The notes beneath the pieces were generated by a model. It worked only from the letters and a program-made list of their open reading frames with translations. It was not told the DNA's origin and did not search any database. From positions 248,001 to 312,000 of the forward strand of contig CAZCSV010000003.1 of NCBI GenBank assembly GCA_964501535.1: DNA of 64,000 bases. The letters are read 5' to 3'. Of the stretch, positions 1 to 9,048 are shown piece after piece (the first letter of the stretch is position 1; each line of letters starts with the position of its first letter). This DNA is from FEN-1279 sp964501535. Its GTDB lineage: Bacteria > Bacteroidota > Ignavibacteria > Tepidaquicellales > Tepidaquicellaceae. The translations under genes and the position numbers were made by a program.

Positions 1-407
1 TGAAGACAAGCGATATCAGCACAAGCACAAATAAGGGCAGACATATTACTACACACAGGGAATTAGTCGTTCTCGAAAACGGAAGCATATTGATAGACAA
101 TCCGGGAATGAGGGAAATCGGAATTGCAGACACTTCTGACGGGCTGGAAACCACTTTCGAAAGCATAATACAACATTCACAAAATTGTAAATTTACGGAT
201 TGCACTCACACAGTCGAGAAAGGATGTGCCGTACTGGAAGCGGTTGAAAACAATATTATAGATAAAGATACGTATAAAAATTATTTGAAAATGGAGCGTG
301 AGAAAATCCGTTTCCAGTCGAGCAAATTTGAAAAACGAAAGAAGGATAAGGCATTCGGAAAAATGGTAAACGAAGTGATGAAATACAAAAAGCAGAATAA
401 GTATTAA
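1..407 (+). CDS. rsgA: Ribosome small-subunit-dependent GTPase A, C-terminal part (5' truncated by window edge)
   Basis: The gene is open at the left edge and reads in frame from base 3. The visible 135 residues are the end of the circularly permuted GTPase and its zinc-binding tail. The stretch GRHITTHRELVVL, the G3-type DNPGMRE and the zinc-finger signature with cysteines and histidine in CKFTDCTHTVEKGCAV are characteristic of RsgA (YjeQ/EngC). The family acts late in 30S subunit maturation. The G1 motif and the OB-fold lie outside the window. The protein ends in a basic tail (KYKKQNKY), as is common in this family. No terminator is obvious after it, and the next gene lies on the opposite strand. 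Confidence 0.93.
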   Translation, partial: KTSDISTSTNKGRHITTHRELVVLENGSILIDNPGMREIGIADTSDGLETTFESIIQHSQNCKFTDCTHTVEKGCAVLEAVENNIIDKDTYKNYLKMEREKIRFQSSKFEKRKKDKAFGKMVNEVMKYKKQNKY

Positions 408-525
408 ATATTAAAAATTAAAAATAAAATATAAAAAACAAAAAGCTTTATCCGTAAAAATCAGTTTCATCCGCTCTTTCAGTGTTCTATGATTTTCGTT
501 CTTAATTCACTATTTTAATTTTATT

Positions 526-1032
526 TTACTTTTCTTTTGCTTCCCATACTCTTATATCCGCGAGTTCGTTATCGTAGAATGTAAATGCTATTCCGAGATG
601 ATTATATTCGAGATAGTATTCGTGAGCACCGGGGAAAGTGCCGTATTCAGATACAATCGAACTTCCTATCCTGCTTGGTTTTCCGTAAAAACGCATTACC
701 TCCGGAATCGTACTGTTAAATCCGATTTTTTTATCCGTAACTCCGTCGAAAGTCATAAATGTTTTCGAGCGGTACATTAAAAAAATCGTACTGACTTTCC
801 CGTTCCTGACCGCAACCTCAAAACCTTTGTAATGGAAATCTATATAACTGCCGTCATTTTTATCGGGAGTCCCGAATTTCGTTATAATGTCATCACTGCT
901 ATCCCCTATCATGCAGTCCTTAAAACCTTTTCCGGGTTCTATTTTATATTCAGGATTTGACTGAGAAAAAAGCACCGGAGATGAAAGGACAAGAAATACG
1001 ATTAATGCAAAAGAGTAAATAATCCTATTCAT
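526..1032 (-). CDS. Secreted protein of unknown function with two related halves
   Basis: The product has 168 residues and a clear signal peptide (about residues 1-24, ending SSPVLFSQ). I do not recognise a named family. The mature part looks like two copies of one small alpha/beta unit. Each has a hydrophobic turn, then GTPDK or GKPSR, then a strand ending in an aromatic residue and a short hydrophobic strand (VAVRNGKVSTIFLM against IAFTFYDNELADIRVW). That pattern recalls BamE/SmpA-type small periplasmic domains, but this is inference. It stands alone between rsgA and rsmG, which run the other way. No lipobox cysteine is present, so it is probably periplasmic rather than a lipoprotein. Confidence 0.7.
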   Translation of the reverse strand: MNRIIYSFALIVFLVLSSPVLFSQSNPEYKIEPGKGFKDCMIGDSSDDIITKFGTPDKNDGSYIDFHYKGFEVAVRNGKVSTIFLMYRSKTFMTFDGVTDKKIGFNSTIPEVMRFYGKPSRIGSSIVSEYGTFPGAHEYYLEYNHLGIAFTFYDNELADIRVWEAKEK

Positions 1033-1191
1033 AGATTTAATTTTGTTATTAAAAAAATTTTTGAATTGCTCTTATATTCCACTAATAACTCTTAAAATAT
1101 ACCACATTTAATAATTTTTATCAATTTAGGTTTTTCTATATCTTATGTTTATTTGGATAAGAGTATTGTTCCATATTTTCATATTTAATTT

Positions 1192-1854
1192 TTGAAATAT
1201 AATTCACATTTTGAACATATGGAATTGTTAAGGAAATTTTTAACGGATGAATTAGAAATTGAAGATGCGGATGTCTTTGAAAGATTTAATTTATATAACA
1301 AGCTTCTTCTCGACTGGAACGAGAGAATAAATCTCATTTCAAGAAATTCAGATTCGATTGAATCACACACATTAAACTCAATATTTTTTTTAACAAAATA
1401 TCACTTGCCGGAAAACTCTTTTATCGCTGATATTGGCACGGGCGGGGGTTTTCCGGGAATACCCCTGAAGATATTGAGGAATGATTTAAAAATATTATTA
1501 ATCGATTCCATAACAAAAAAAGCGAATGCAGTGAAGGAAATAGTAAGCGAGATGGAATTTGAAGACGTTGAGGTTATTTCAGGCAGGGCGGAAGCTATTT
1601 CAAAAGAGAGCAAATATAAAAACAAATTTGACATTGCAACGGCGAAGTCAGTAGCAACACTGGACAAACTATACATATGGTCGAAACCTCTTTTAAAAGA
1701 AAACGGGAAATTGATTTTTATAAAGGGCGGGGATATTACAGAAGAATTAAATATCCTGAAAAAGAGAAATAAAAATATTTCCGTTAATATAATTGATTTT
1801 AGTTTCGACCAGGTTTACAAAATTGAGGATAAAAAAATCGTCGTAATAAATTAA
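1192..1854 (+). CDS. rsmG: 16S rRNA (guanine-527-N7)-methyltransferase
   Basis: RsmG (GidB) methylates G527 in the 530 loop of 16S rRNA using S-adenosylmethionine. The 220-residue length fits the family. The signature NLISRNSD is at about residues 47-54, and the SAM-binding loop IADIGTGGGFPGIPL is at residues 78-92, followed by LLIDSITKKANAVKEIV. The start given is TTG. An ATG at 1219 would remove nine residues and is equally possible, since neither start has a convincing ribosome-binding site. The gene ends 6 bp before the DUF5686 gene, so the two may be cotranscribed although they have no obvious functional link. Confidence 0.92.
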   Translation: MKYNSHFEHMELLRKFLTDELEIEDADVFERFNLYNKLLLDWNERINLISRNSDSIESHTLNSIFFLTKYHLPENSFIADIGTGGGFPGIPLKILRNDLKILLIDSITKKANAVKEIVSEMEFEDVEVISGRAEAISKESKYKNKFDIATAKSVATLDKLYIWSKPLLKENGKLIFIKGGDITEELNILKKRNKNISVNIIDFSFDQVYKIEDKKIVVIN

Positions 1855-1860
1855 AATCAT

Positions 1861-4248
1861 ATGGACAAAAGAGTTATTTTTTTCATATCAGCGATAATAT
1901 TAATATTTTCGGGTATATCAACCCCTCAGACATACAGGTTAACGGGAAAGATAAAAGACATCAAAACGGACAAACCACTTAGCTTTGCAACCGTAAAGAT
2001 AACGGACACCACTTACGGAACGGCAGCCGACCAAAACGGAGAATACATTATAAAGCTGAAAAGCGGGTATTACAAAGCGGTATATTCATACATAGGTTAT
2101 TTTTCGGACACCGCGAATATTTTCATTGAAGACAAAGATACGGAGAGGGATATTTTTTTACGACCGACCGAGTTACTTACGGAGGAGATAGAGGTTTTCG
2201 GGGAAGATCCTGCTTATGATATAATAAGGAAAGCAATCAAGTACAAAAAACTTTTCAAGAGCAGGCTTTACGAATATGATTATGATGCATATTCAAAATT
2301 CATTATAAGAACAAATCTCAATCCTACTTCGGAAAAAGACACGACATCGGACAAATCGAAATTAAAGATATTCGGGATTCTCGAATCGGAAACCAAAGGA
2401 TACATCAAGAAGCCTGACCTGGAAAAGCAAATAGTAAAAAGCAAAAAAGAGACGGCAAATATACAAAAAGGTTTTGCGATTCCTCTAATTGTCAATTTTT
2501 ATGATGAAAACGTATATTTAAACGAGGAAAAGATTCCCGGTCCGCTTTCCGATGATGCATTCGACAGCTATGAATATAAGCTTATTAATATTACTTCGAT
2601 AGATTCGATAAAAATTTTTAAAATAAATGTAATAAACACTTCAAACATCGTTCCGCAATTTTCAGGTCACATTTATATTATAGACAGTATTTTTGCACTG
2701 ATGAAAGTATCCCTGAAAACAAACGATGCGGGCTTACCGCGAGGACTGGATAATATCGAGTTCATACAAAAATTCACTTCATACGAAGATAAAAATAAAA
2801 AGAAATTCTGGATGCCGACTGACGTGGAAATCTTTGCTGAAGGTTCATTTTTAGGAATAGTAAAATTTAAAGGAGAAGTATTTACAATCGTATCTAATTA
2901 CAACCTGAACGAAAAAGCTCCACCGGGAACATTCGATGACATTGTAGTAAAAATTTTACCCGATGCATCGAAAAAGGATTCCTCATATTGGGAAAAAAAC
3001 CAACTGATAAAAAATACAAATGAGGAAAAAATTACTTTTGAAAAAATTGCAAAAGAAGAAGAAAGAAAAAGCAAAACGCTTTCGTTAGGAATTGGTTCAT
3101 TGAGGTACGGTAAAAATTTCAACATGAGTCTGCTCGATGCTTACAGCTTCAACCGCGTATCGGGGCATCAACTCGGATTAAATGCAAACTACAATAAAGA
3201 TTTCGGTAAATATTATGTTGAAACTTTTTTAGGCTACGGTTTCGGAGATAAAAAAACAAAATTTGACATCAGTGCAAGGTTCAGACTGCTAAATGATAAA
3301 AGCCTCAGAATTAGCACAAGATTTTTCAATAACCTTAACGGAATTTTTACTACTGATAGATCAATGGTAAGAATTCTCGATAATAACTTATATACACTTT
3401 TTTATAAAAAAGACAAATATAATTATTACTATGGGAACGGTTATTCAATAAGTATTAACAAAACCATTATACCCCAAATAAGATTTGGAATAAATTATTT
3501 TCAGGAAAAGCAAACATCTGCTTTTAAAACTTCCGATTACAGTTTCTTGAGAAAATCCCAAAGCTATCCGGATAATCCTTTGATAAGCGATGCATTTAAA
3601 AGAACAGTAGGATTTGAATTAAGAATCGATCCGAATAAATATTACGGTATCGACTGGGGAGACGGGGAAATATCGCGATTCAGAAATACCGAGTATCCAA
3701 GACTAACATTAAAGTATGATTATTCCGGAAAAAGTTTACTCAGCACTTTTGAAAACAGGAGATACAGTTTTAATTTTTACGGACAAAACAGATTCAATTC
3801 TTTTTTGAATCTAAAATACAGGTTTGGAGGAGTATATATAAACGGATCAGTTCCCTATCAGGACCTTGCATATTTTCATACGCATTTACGCACCGACCCT
3901 GAAAACATAGGATTCATAGTTACAGATTATAACGAATATCTCGGAGATAGAATGTTTTTTCTTAATCTTGAAAATAATTTTGGTAGAATACTCTGGGGAA
4001 ATGTTCCTTACATAAAAAGTCTCGACTTAATTGGATTTTTCAATGCCGGGCAAAGTGATATCAGCAGTACCAATAAATCGTCATTATCGAATTACCCTTA
4101 CGAAACATCAACGACAAACGGAATATTTATGGAAGCCGGGTTTGCAATAGACAGGATACTCGAAATCGGAAGAATTAATTTCGGATGGAGATTAAACAAG
4201 TTTAAACAAGGAAAAAATTTCTTTGTAGTATTTTCTTTCGGCTTATAA
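1861..4248 (+). CDS. DUF5686 outer-membrane protein with carboxypeptidase-like regulatory domain
   Basis: The product has 795 residues. It has a signal peptide (about 1-22), an N-terminal CarboxypepD_reg-like beta-sandwich (about 25-105, with KPLSFATVKITDT and YSYIGY), then the DUF5686 body starting near GEDPAYDIIRKAIKYKK. The C-terminal 350 residues are rich in alternating aromatic strands and end FFVVFSFGL, with a terminal hydrophobic residue as expected of an outer-membrane beta-barrel. This architecture is widespread in Bacteroidota, but its function is not established. It is not a classical TonB receptor because the plug domain is absent. It follows rsmG by 6 bp and converges on the histidine kinase gene with an 18-bp gap and no visible terminator. 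Confidence 0.85.
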   Translation: MDKRVIFFISAIILIFSGISTPQTYRLTGKIKDIKTDKPLSFATVKITDTTYGTAADQNGEYIIKLKSGYYKAVYSYIGYFSDTANIFIEDKDTERDIFLRPTELLTEEIEVFGEDPAYDIIRKAIKYKKLFKSRLYEYDYDAYSKFIIRTNLNPTSEKDTTSDKSKLKIFGILESETKGYIKKPDLEKQIVKSKKETANIQKGFAIPLIVNFYDENVYLNEEKIPGPLSDDAFDSYEYKLINITSIDSIKIFKINVINTSNIVPQFSGHIYIIDSIFALMKVSLKTNDAGLPRGLDNIEFIQKFTSYEDKNKKKFWMPTDVEIFAEGSFLGIVKFKGEVFTIVSNYNLNEKAPPGTFDDIVVKILPDASKKDSSYWEKNQLIKNTNEEKITFEKIAKEEERKSKTLSLGIGSLRYGKNFNMSLLDAYSFNRVSGHQLGLNANYNKDFGKYYVETFLGYGFGDKKTKFDISARFRLLNDKSLRISTRFFNNLNGIFTTDRSMVRILDNNLYTLFYKKDKYNYYYGNGYSISINKTIIPQIRFGINYFQEKQTSAFKTSDYSFLRKSQSYPDNPLISDAFKRTVGFELRIDPNKYYGIDWGDGEISRFRNTEYPRLTLKYDYSGKSLLSTFENRRYSFNFYGQNRFNSFLNLKYRFGGVYINGSVPYQDLAYFHTHLRTDPENIGFIVTDYNEYLGDRMFFLNLENNFGRILWGNVPYIKSLDLIGFFNAGQSDISSTNKSSLSNYPYETSTTNGIFMEAGFAIDRILEIGRINFGWRLNKFKQGKNFFVVFSFGL

Positions 4249-4265
4249 AAAGCATTTAAAAATAT

Positions 4266-5813
4266 CTATAAAACGAATTTTGATATTTTACTGTATAACT
4301 CGTGCTGTTCAAACGGTTTAAGCACAAAATCATTCATTCCGCTTGAATTAACTTTTTCTTTAGTGTCCGGTGAAATATCCGCTGTAAGAGCAATTACAGG
4401 TATAAAATGGTTTTTAACTTCGGAATTAATGTCTCTGATAATTTCAACGACTTCAAAACCGTTCATTTCGGGCATTTGCAAATCGAGCAACACAATATCA
4501 TAATCATTTTTTTTCAAAAGTTCTACCGCTTCCAAACCATTATTTGCTATGTCAACAATAATCTCCCATTTTGAAAAAAGTTGTTTTGCAAAAAACTGAT
4601 TCATCACATTATCTTCAGCAAGCAGAAGTTTTATTCCTGACAGTCCCTTGAAATGCTGAATATTTTTTTCAACAGTTTTAATTTTTTGTTTATCGCTTAT
4701 GCCGAAAGAAATATTGAACATAAACACCGAGCCTTTACCGGTTTCGCTTTCGACTATAATATCTCCGCCGTAGAGTTCCACAAGTTTTTTTGTAATAGCC
4801 AATCCGAGACCCGTTCCGCCGTATTTTCTGCTTGTATCATCATAAGCCTGGGTATAGCTTTCAAATATCTTATCGACTCTGTTTTTAGAAATACCGATAC
4901 CTGTATCACAGATTTTAAAATTAAGATTAATGCTTTTGTTAAATTTTTTATTTACCTTAATTTTAATTTCCACTCCGCCCATCTCAGTAAATTTAACGGC
5001 ATTAACCACGAGATTTATAATAATCTGATTCAGTCTGACCGGGTCACCTATTAAAACGGAGGGTATGTTATCATCCAGAACAGTCTTTAAATACAGATTT
5101 TTTTCTTTAGCCTTTAATTCAAAGGATTTTGCTATATTTTCAATTAATTCTTTGAAATTAAAATCGATTTTCTCAAGCGTAATTTTTCCGGTTTCAATTT
5201 TCGAAAAATCCAGAATATCGTTAACGATAGCATGTAAATGGTCTGCCGAAAACTTAATTGCTTTCAGGTTTTCCCGTTTTTTATCATCAATATCGCTTTC
5301 ATTTATCATCAGGTTGCTTAGACCAATGATGGAATTCAGTGGTGTTCTTATTTCGTGGCTCATATTCGAGAGGAACTGAGCTTTCATAATCGTTGCATTT
5401 TCTGCCTGATTTTTTGCATTTATTAAATCTTCTTCCGCTTTTTTTCTTTCAGTGATATCATGAACTATCAGGAACAACACTTTTTTATCATTCATAGTAA
5501 CAGGTTCACTATATACCTCTACATCTCTTACCTTCCCGTCAGCGATTTTATGTTTACAAATAAAAAAGTTCTTTTCCCCGCACGATGATTTTTCCATTTC
5601 AGCCGTCAAATCGTTTTTATTTTTTACGCTTAAATCATACAGGCTTAAAGAAATCAACTTGTCGTATGGATATTCATAAAATCTTTGTGATGATTCATTA
5701 GCTTCAACGATTTTCCCTGTATCAGGGTCAATAAGAATCATAACGGCACTGTTGTTTTTAAACATTTCCAGAAACATTCTCTCACTATTTTCTTTTTTCT
5801 TTTTCAAATTCAA
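4266..5813 (-). CDS. PAS-domain hybrid sensor histidine kinase / response regulator
   Basis: The 515-residue protein has no transmembrane segment, so it is a cytoplasmic sensor. A PAS domain covers about residues 10-125 and ends in the common linker HDITERKKAEEDL. The HisKA domain has the phospho-accepting H153 in SNMSHEIRTPLN. The HATPase_c domain has the N box (NLVVNAVKFT, near 268-276), the G1 box DTGIGIS and the G2 box GGTGLGLAI. A C-terminal receiver domain (about 395-515) has acidic D401, phospho-acceptor D444 in LLDLQMPEMNG and K499 in LKPF. All catalytic residues are present. No partner regulator or DNA-binding protein is adjacent, so it is an orphan hybrid kinase whose signal and output cannot be read here. 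Confidence 0.93.
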   Translation of the reverse strand: MNLKKKKENSERMFLEMFKNNSAVMILIDPDTGKIVEANESSQRFYEYPYDKLISLSLYDLSVKNKNDLTAEMEKSSCGEKNFFICKHKIADGKVRDVEVYSEPVTMNDKKVLFLIVHDITERKKAEEDLINAKNQAENATIMKAQFLSNMSHEIRTPLNSIIGLSNLMINESDIDDKKRENLKAIKFSADHLHAIVNDILDFSKIETGKITLEKIDFNFKELIENIAKSFELKAKEKNLYLKTVLDDNIPSVLIGDPVRLNQIIINLVVNAVKFTEMGGVEIKIKVNKKFNKSINLNFKICDTGIGISKNRVDKIFESYTQAYDDTSRKYGGTGLGLAITKKLVELYGGDIIVESETGKGSVFMFNISFGISDKQKIKTVEKNIQHFKGLSGIKLLLAEDNVMNQFFAKQLFSKWEIIVDIANNGLEAVELLKKNDYDIVLLDLQMPEMNGFEVVEIIRDINSEVKNHFIPVIALTADISPDTKEKVNSSGMNDFVLKPFEQHELYSKISKFVL

Positions 5814-5938
5814 CTAAAAATACAACAAATAAGAAAATTATTAAATGTAAAAATAATTTTTCTTATTTCGGGAACTTATTTGAATAAGTATTGTTTTAAA
5901 TACCAAATAACTTTTTCATAACAATCCATAACTTCCTC

Positions 5939-5974
5939 GAAAGCCGACCTCCTCCGGGTCGGCTTTCTTTTATA
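5939..5974 (+). terminator. Orphan intrinsic terminator
   Basis: A perfect 11-bp stem (5939-5949 paired with 5957-5967, GAAAGCCGACC) with a 7-nt loop is followed by TTTTATA on the plus strand. It is GC-rich against very AT-rich surroundings. The gene to its left is on the minus strand, so there is no plus-strand gene for it to terminate. It may end a short unannotated RNA. Confidence 0.7.
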
Positions 5975-6106
5975 TATGTCTAAAAAATAATTTTTGCAGC
6001 TAATGTTTAAAGATTTAACTGAAAAACAGTATTTTTCCAAAAAACAAGTGTTTTTAATTATTATAAAATGGTTTTTTTTGTAATATTCATTTAATAAGAT
6101 TTATCC

Positions 6107-6114
6107 TATCTTTG
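6107..6114 (+). promoter_or_regulatory. Bacteroidetes-type -7 promoter box
   Basis: TATCTTTG matches the TAnnTTTG box recognised by the primary sigma factor of Bacteroidetes. It lies about 40 bp upstream of the histidine-rich ORF. The expected TTTG -33 element is not at the usual 19-bp spacing; the nearest TTTG is 26 bp upstream. The call therefore rests on one box and position. Confidence 0.45.
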
Positions 6115-6152
6115 TAAAGGAATAATCTCCTGGAAAAAAACTTGTAAAGAAA

Positions 6153-6554
6153 TTGAATAATTCGGTTTTTCTAAGTAAAATATTGAATAAAAATATTAGC
6201 ATTAATAAAATGCTAAAATCTTTCAGGATTCCATTAATTTTATTTTTATTCATTTCTCTTGGATGGTATAATTTTTCAAATACATATTTTTATCATAGTC
6301 ATATTATTAACGGAAAGATTGTACACCATTCACACCCCTATTCAAAAGAGAAACAGCATAATCATACTGAGAATGAATTTATCTTCTTAAAATATTTAGA
6401 AAATAATTTCCGTTTTTTTTTAAAGGTACTCATTTCATTATTATTAGTTTTATTCTACTCTAGGGTAAACTATTTTATACAAACAGTTTATTTTAATTTC
6501 AGTAAAACTATATTTATTGCAAATCCTATAAGGGCTCCTTCCTCAGCATCCTAA
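6153..6554 (+). CDS. Histidine-rich small membrane protein preceding a TonB receptor
   Basis: This is a 133-residue product if the TTG at 6153 is used. An in-frame ATG at 6210 would start the protein at MLKSFRIPLIL, directly before its first hydrophobic segment. It has two membrane segments (about residues 24-45 and 88-106). Between them is a histidine-rich stretch containing YFYHSH, KIVHHSHPY and QHNHTEN. Small proteins with an HSHPY-type motif placed just upstream of TonB receptors are familiar in Bacteroidota and are usually annotated as hypothetical. Metal binding or delivery (Zn, Fe or Cu) is my inference from the histidines and from the receptor starting 62 bp downstream. Confidence 0.7.
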   Translation: MNNSVFLSKILNKNISINKMLKSFRIPLILFLFISLGWYNFSNTYFYHSHIINGKIVHHSHPYSKEKQHNHTENEFIFLKYLENNFRFFLKVLISLLLVLFYSRVNYFIQTVYFNFSKTIFIANPIRAPSSAS

Positions 6555-6616
6555 TATTATATTCTTAATATAAGTAAGTACTACAAAATTTTTTAAATTA
6601 AAATAATACAATTTTT

Positions 6617-8905
6617 ATGAGATTAATAATTGCATTTTGCATATTTATATTCTTGTTAAATTCTACATTTTCACAAGAAAAAACAGATGCAAATATATTC
6701 GGGCACATTTTAAACAATAAAACAAAAGAACATATTCCATATATTTCAATAGAACTAAAGGGAACAACGATAGCGACAGCAAGTGATAATACAGGACATT
6801 ATTTTATAAAAAATATTCCTACCGGAAAATATATAGTCAAAGCTTCGGGTTTAGGATTTAAAGTTACAGAAAAAGAGATACAGCTTTCAAAAAATAAATC
6901 CATCGAAATAAATTTCGAACTCGATGAAGATGAATTAATGACAGATGAGGTGGTTGTAACTGCAAACAGGAACGAAACAAACAGGAAAGAAACACCTGTA
7001 ATTGTAAATCTAATAACACCTGAATTAATGGAAAACACAAATTCGGTTTGCCTCTCGCAGTCATTAAATTATCAAACGGGATTAAGAGTTGAAAACGATT
7101 GTCAGAATTGCGGTTTTCAGCAGGTAAGAATCAACGGTCTGGAAGGTCCTTATTCTCAAATATTAATTGACAGCAGACCTATATTCAGTACACTTGCGGG
7201 TGTATATGGAATCGAACAAATTCCAACAAGTATGATTGAAAGAGTCGAAATAATTAGAGGAGGCGGCTCCGCACTTTTCGGGTCAAATGCAATTGCAGGA
7301 ACGATAAATATTATTACAAAAGAGCCGTTGTATAACTCCTTTTCCTTCAGTAATAATTTTTCTACCTTGGAAGGGAAAACACCCGACAACACATTCCAGT
7401 TTAACGGTGCTATGGTAACCGAAGATAGAAAAGCCGGAGTAACCGTGTTCGGAACAGTTAGGAATAGAAAACCATATTACAATAATGAAGATGATTTTTC
7501 CGAACTTGGAAAAATTGACCAGTCTACTTTTGGATTGAGGAGTTATTACAAAACTTCTATGTACAGTAAGCTATCGGTTGAATATCATCACATAAAAGAA
7601 TTCAGAAGAGGAGGAAATCTTTTTGATTTACCACCGGATGAAACCGATATTACCGAACAGACTGAGCACACCATAAATGGAGGAGGTTTTGATTTTTTAA
7701 TATTCAATAGAGATTTAACAAGAAAATTAAACATATACAGTTCTTTACAGGCAATTAACAGGGACAGCTATTATGGTGCTGGCAAAGATCAAAATGCTTA
7801 TGGGAAAACAGATGACATAACGGCAGTAAGCGGATTCCAGTTTATGAATTATTTTAAAAAATTCTTATTCTTACCTTCGGAACTTACTACAGGTTTTGAA
7901 TACAGCTACGGAAAAATGACTGATAAAATGCTTGGATACGGAAGAATAATAGACCAGAAAGTGAATATCGGGGGAGCATTTATTCAAAACGAATGGAAAA
8001 ATAAAAATCTATCCCTTTTGATTGGATTAAGAGCAGACAAGCATAATTTAATAGATAATTTTGTTTTTAGCCCGCGAGCAAATGTTCGCTATACACTCTT
8101 AAACGACTATATATTCAGATTAAGTTATTCAACCGGGTACAGGCCACCCCAAACTTTTGACGAAGACCTTCACGTAACAGCAGTTGGCGGAAATGTTGTA
8201 TTGATGAGACTTGACCCTGATTTAAAACCCGAATATTCGCAAAGCATAAGCGGTTCACTCGATATAATTAAAACGATTGGTAATGTAAAATTTGATTTTT
8301 TAATAGAAGGTTTTTATACAAAATTAAAAGATGCTTTTGTTTTACAGGAAGCGGGAAGAGATTCGTCATCAAACATTATACTTGAAAGAAGGAATGGTCC
8401 CGGGGCAAATGTAAAAGGAATTAACCTGGAGTTGAGAATTGTGCCATCGAGGTGGCTAAATTTACAGGCAGGATTCACATTCCAGAAAAGTGAATATGAA
8501 AGCCCTTACCAATGGAGCGAAGATTCAACCGTATCACTTGTGGATAAAATTTTACGTTCTCCCGATAATTACGGGTACGTATCAGTTTCACTGAATCCAA
8601 TTAAACCATTATCGGTTGCATTTACAGGAACATATACAGGCTCGATGCTTGTACCGCATTTTGCAGGATATATTCCGTCCGATAGACTCGAAACAACCGA
8701 AAACTTTTTCTCGCTTAATATGAAAATTTCTTACAACCTAAAGATAACGGATAATTATTCTATGGAGCTTTATTCGGGAGTAGAGAATATTTTTAATAGT
8801 TTTCAAAAAGATTATGATAAAGGTGAATACAGAGATGCGGGATATGTTTACGGACCATTCACACCAAGGACATATTTTGCAGGAATGAAAATCGGGATTT
8901 TGTAA
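6617..8905 (+). CDS. TonB-dependent outer-membrane receptor
   Basis: The 762-residue product has a signal peptide (ending NSTFSQ, about 1-19) and a CarboxypepD_reg domain (about 25-105, ending before DEVVVTANRNE). The plug follows (about 120-235) with the hallmark motifs VRINGLEG, ERVEIIRGGGSALFGSNAIAG and NIITK. The C-terminal part is a beta-barrel. The plug carries a CQNCG pair of cysteines just before the VRINGLEG strand, a feature seen in a Bacteroidota receptor subgroup. The substrate is not evident. The histidine-rich protein immediately upstream suggests a metal or metal complex. A strong terminator follows at 8978-9013, so this and the small gene form a two-gene unit. Confidence 0.93.
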   Translation: MRLIIAFCIFIFLLNSTFSQEKTDANIFGHILNNKTKEHIPYISIELKGTTIATASDNTGHYFIKNIPTGKYIVKASGLGFKVTEKEIQLSKNKSIEINFELDEDELMTDEVVVTANRNETNRKETPVIVNLITPELMENTNSVCLSQSLNYQTGLRVENDCQNCGFQQVRINGLEGPYSQILIDSRPIFSTLAGVYGIEQIPTSMIERVEIIRGGGSALFGSNAIAGTINIITKEPLYNSFSFSNNFSTLEGKTPDNTFQFNGAMVTEDRKAGVTVFGTVRNRKPYYNNEDDFSELGKIDQSTFGLRSYYKTSMYSKLSVEYHHIKEFRRGGNLFDLPPDETDITEQTEHTINGGGFDFLIFNRDLTRKLNIYSSLQAINRDSYYGAGKDQNAYGKTDDITAVSGFQFMNYFKKFLFLPSELTTGFEYSYGKMTDKMLGYGRIIDQKVNIGGAFIQNEWKNKNLSLLIGLRADKHNLIDNFVFSPRANVRYTLLNDYIFRLSYSTGYRPPQTFDEDLHVTAVGGNVVLMRLDPDLKPEYSQSISGSLDIIKTIGNVKFDFLIEGFYTKLKDAFVLQEAGRDSSSNIILERRNGPGANVKGINLELRIVPSRWLNLQAGFTFQKSEYESPYQWSEDSTVSLVDKILRSPDNYGYVSVSLNPIKPLSVAFTGTYTGSMLVPHFAGYIPSDRLETTENFFSLNMKISYNLKITDNYSMELYSGVENIFNSFQKDYDKGEYRDAGYVYGPFTPRTYFAGMKIGIL

Positions 8906-8977
8906 AAAAAAGTGAACTGCGTTAGAATAAGACACTAACTAAATACTGACAAAACGAGCAGTCGTTTATCAAAGAGG

Positions 8978-9013
8978 CCCTTATTAATTCATTAATAAGG
9001 GTCTTCTTTTTTT
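8978..9013 (+). terminator. Intrinsic terminator after the TonB receptor
   Basis: An 11-bp perfect stem (8978-8988 with 8991-9001, CCCTTATTAAT) closes on a tight loop and is followed by a T-rich tract (TCTTCTTTTTTT). It ends the 6.1-8.9 kb transcript. Confidence 0.85.
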
Positions 9014-9048
9014 GACAAATATGTATTATTTTTAGAAAAAATTATCAT

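Larger units (their letters stand above)
5814..6152. other. Intergenic region between histidine kinase and metal-uptake unit
   Basis: About 340 bp without a credible ORF. It holds an orphan rho-independent terminator-like hairpin at 5939-5967 and a Bacteroidetes-type -7 promoter box at 6107-6114, each listed separately. The rest is AT-rich with no further repeat or RNA that I recognise. Confidence 0.6.
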
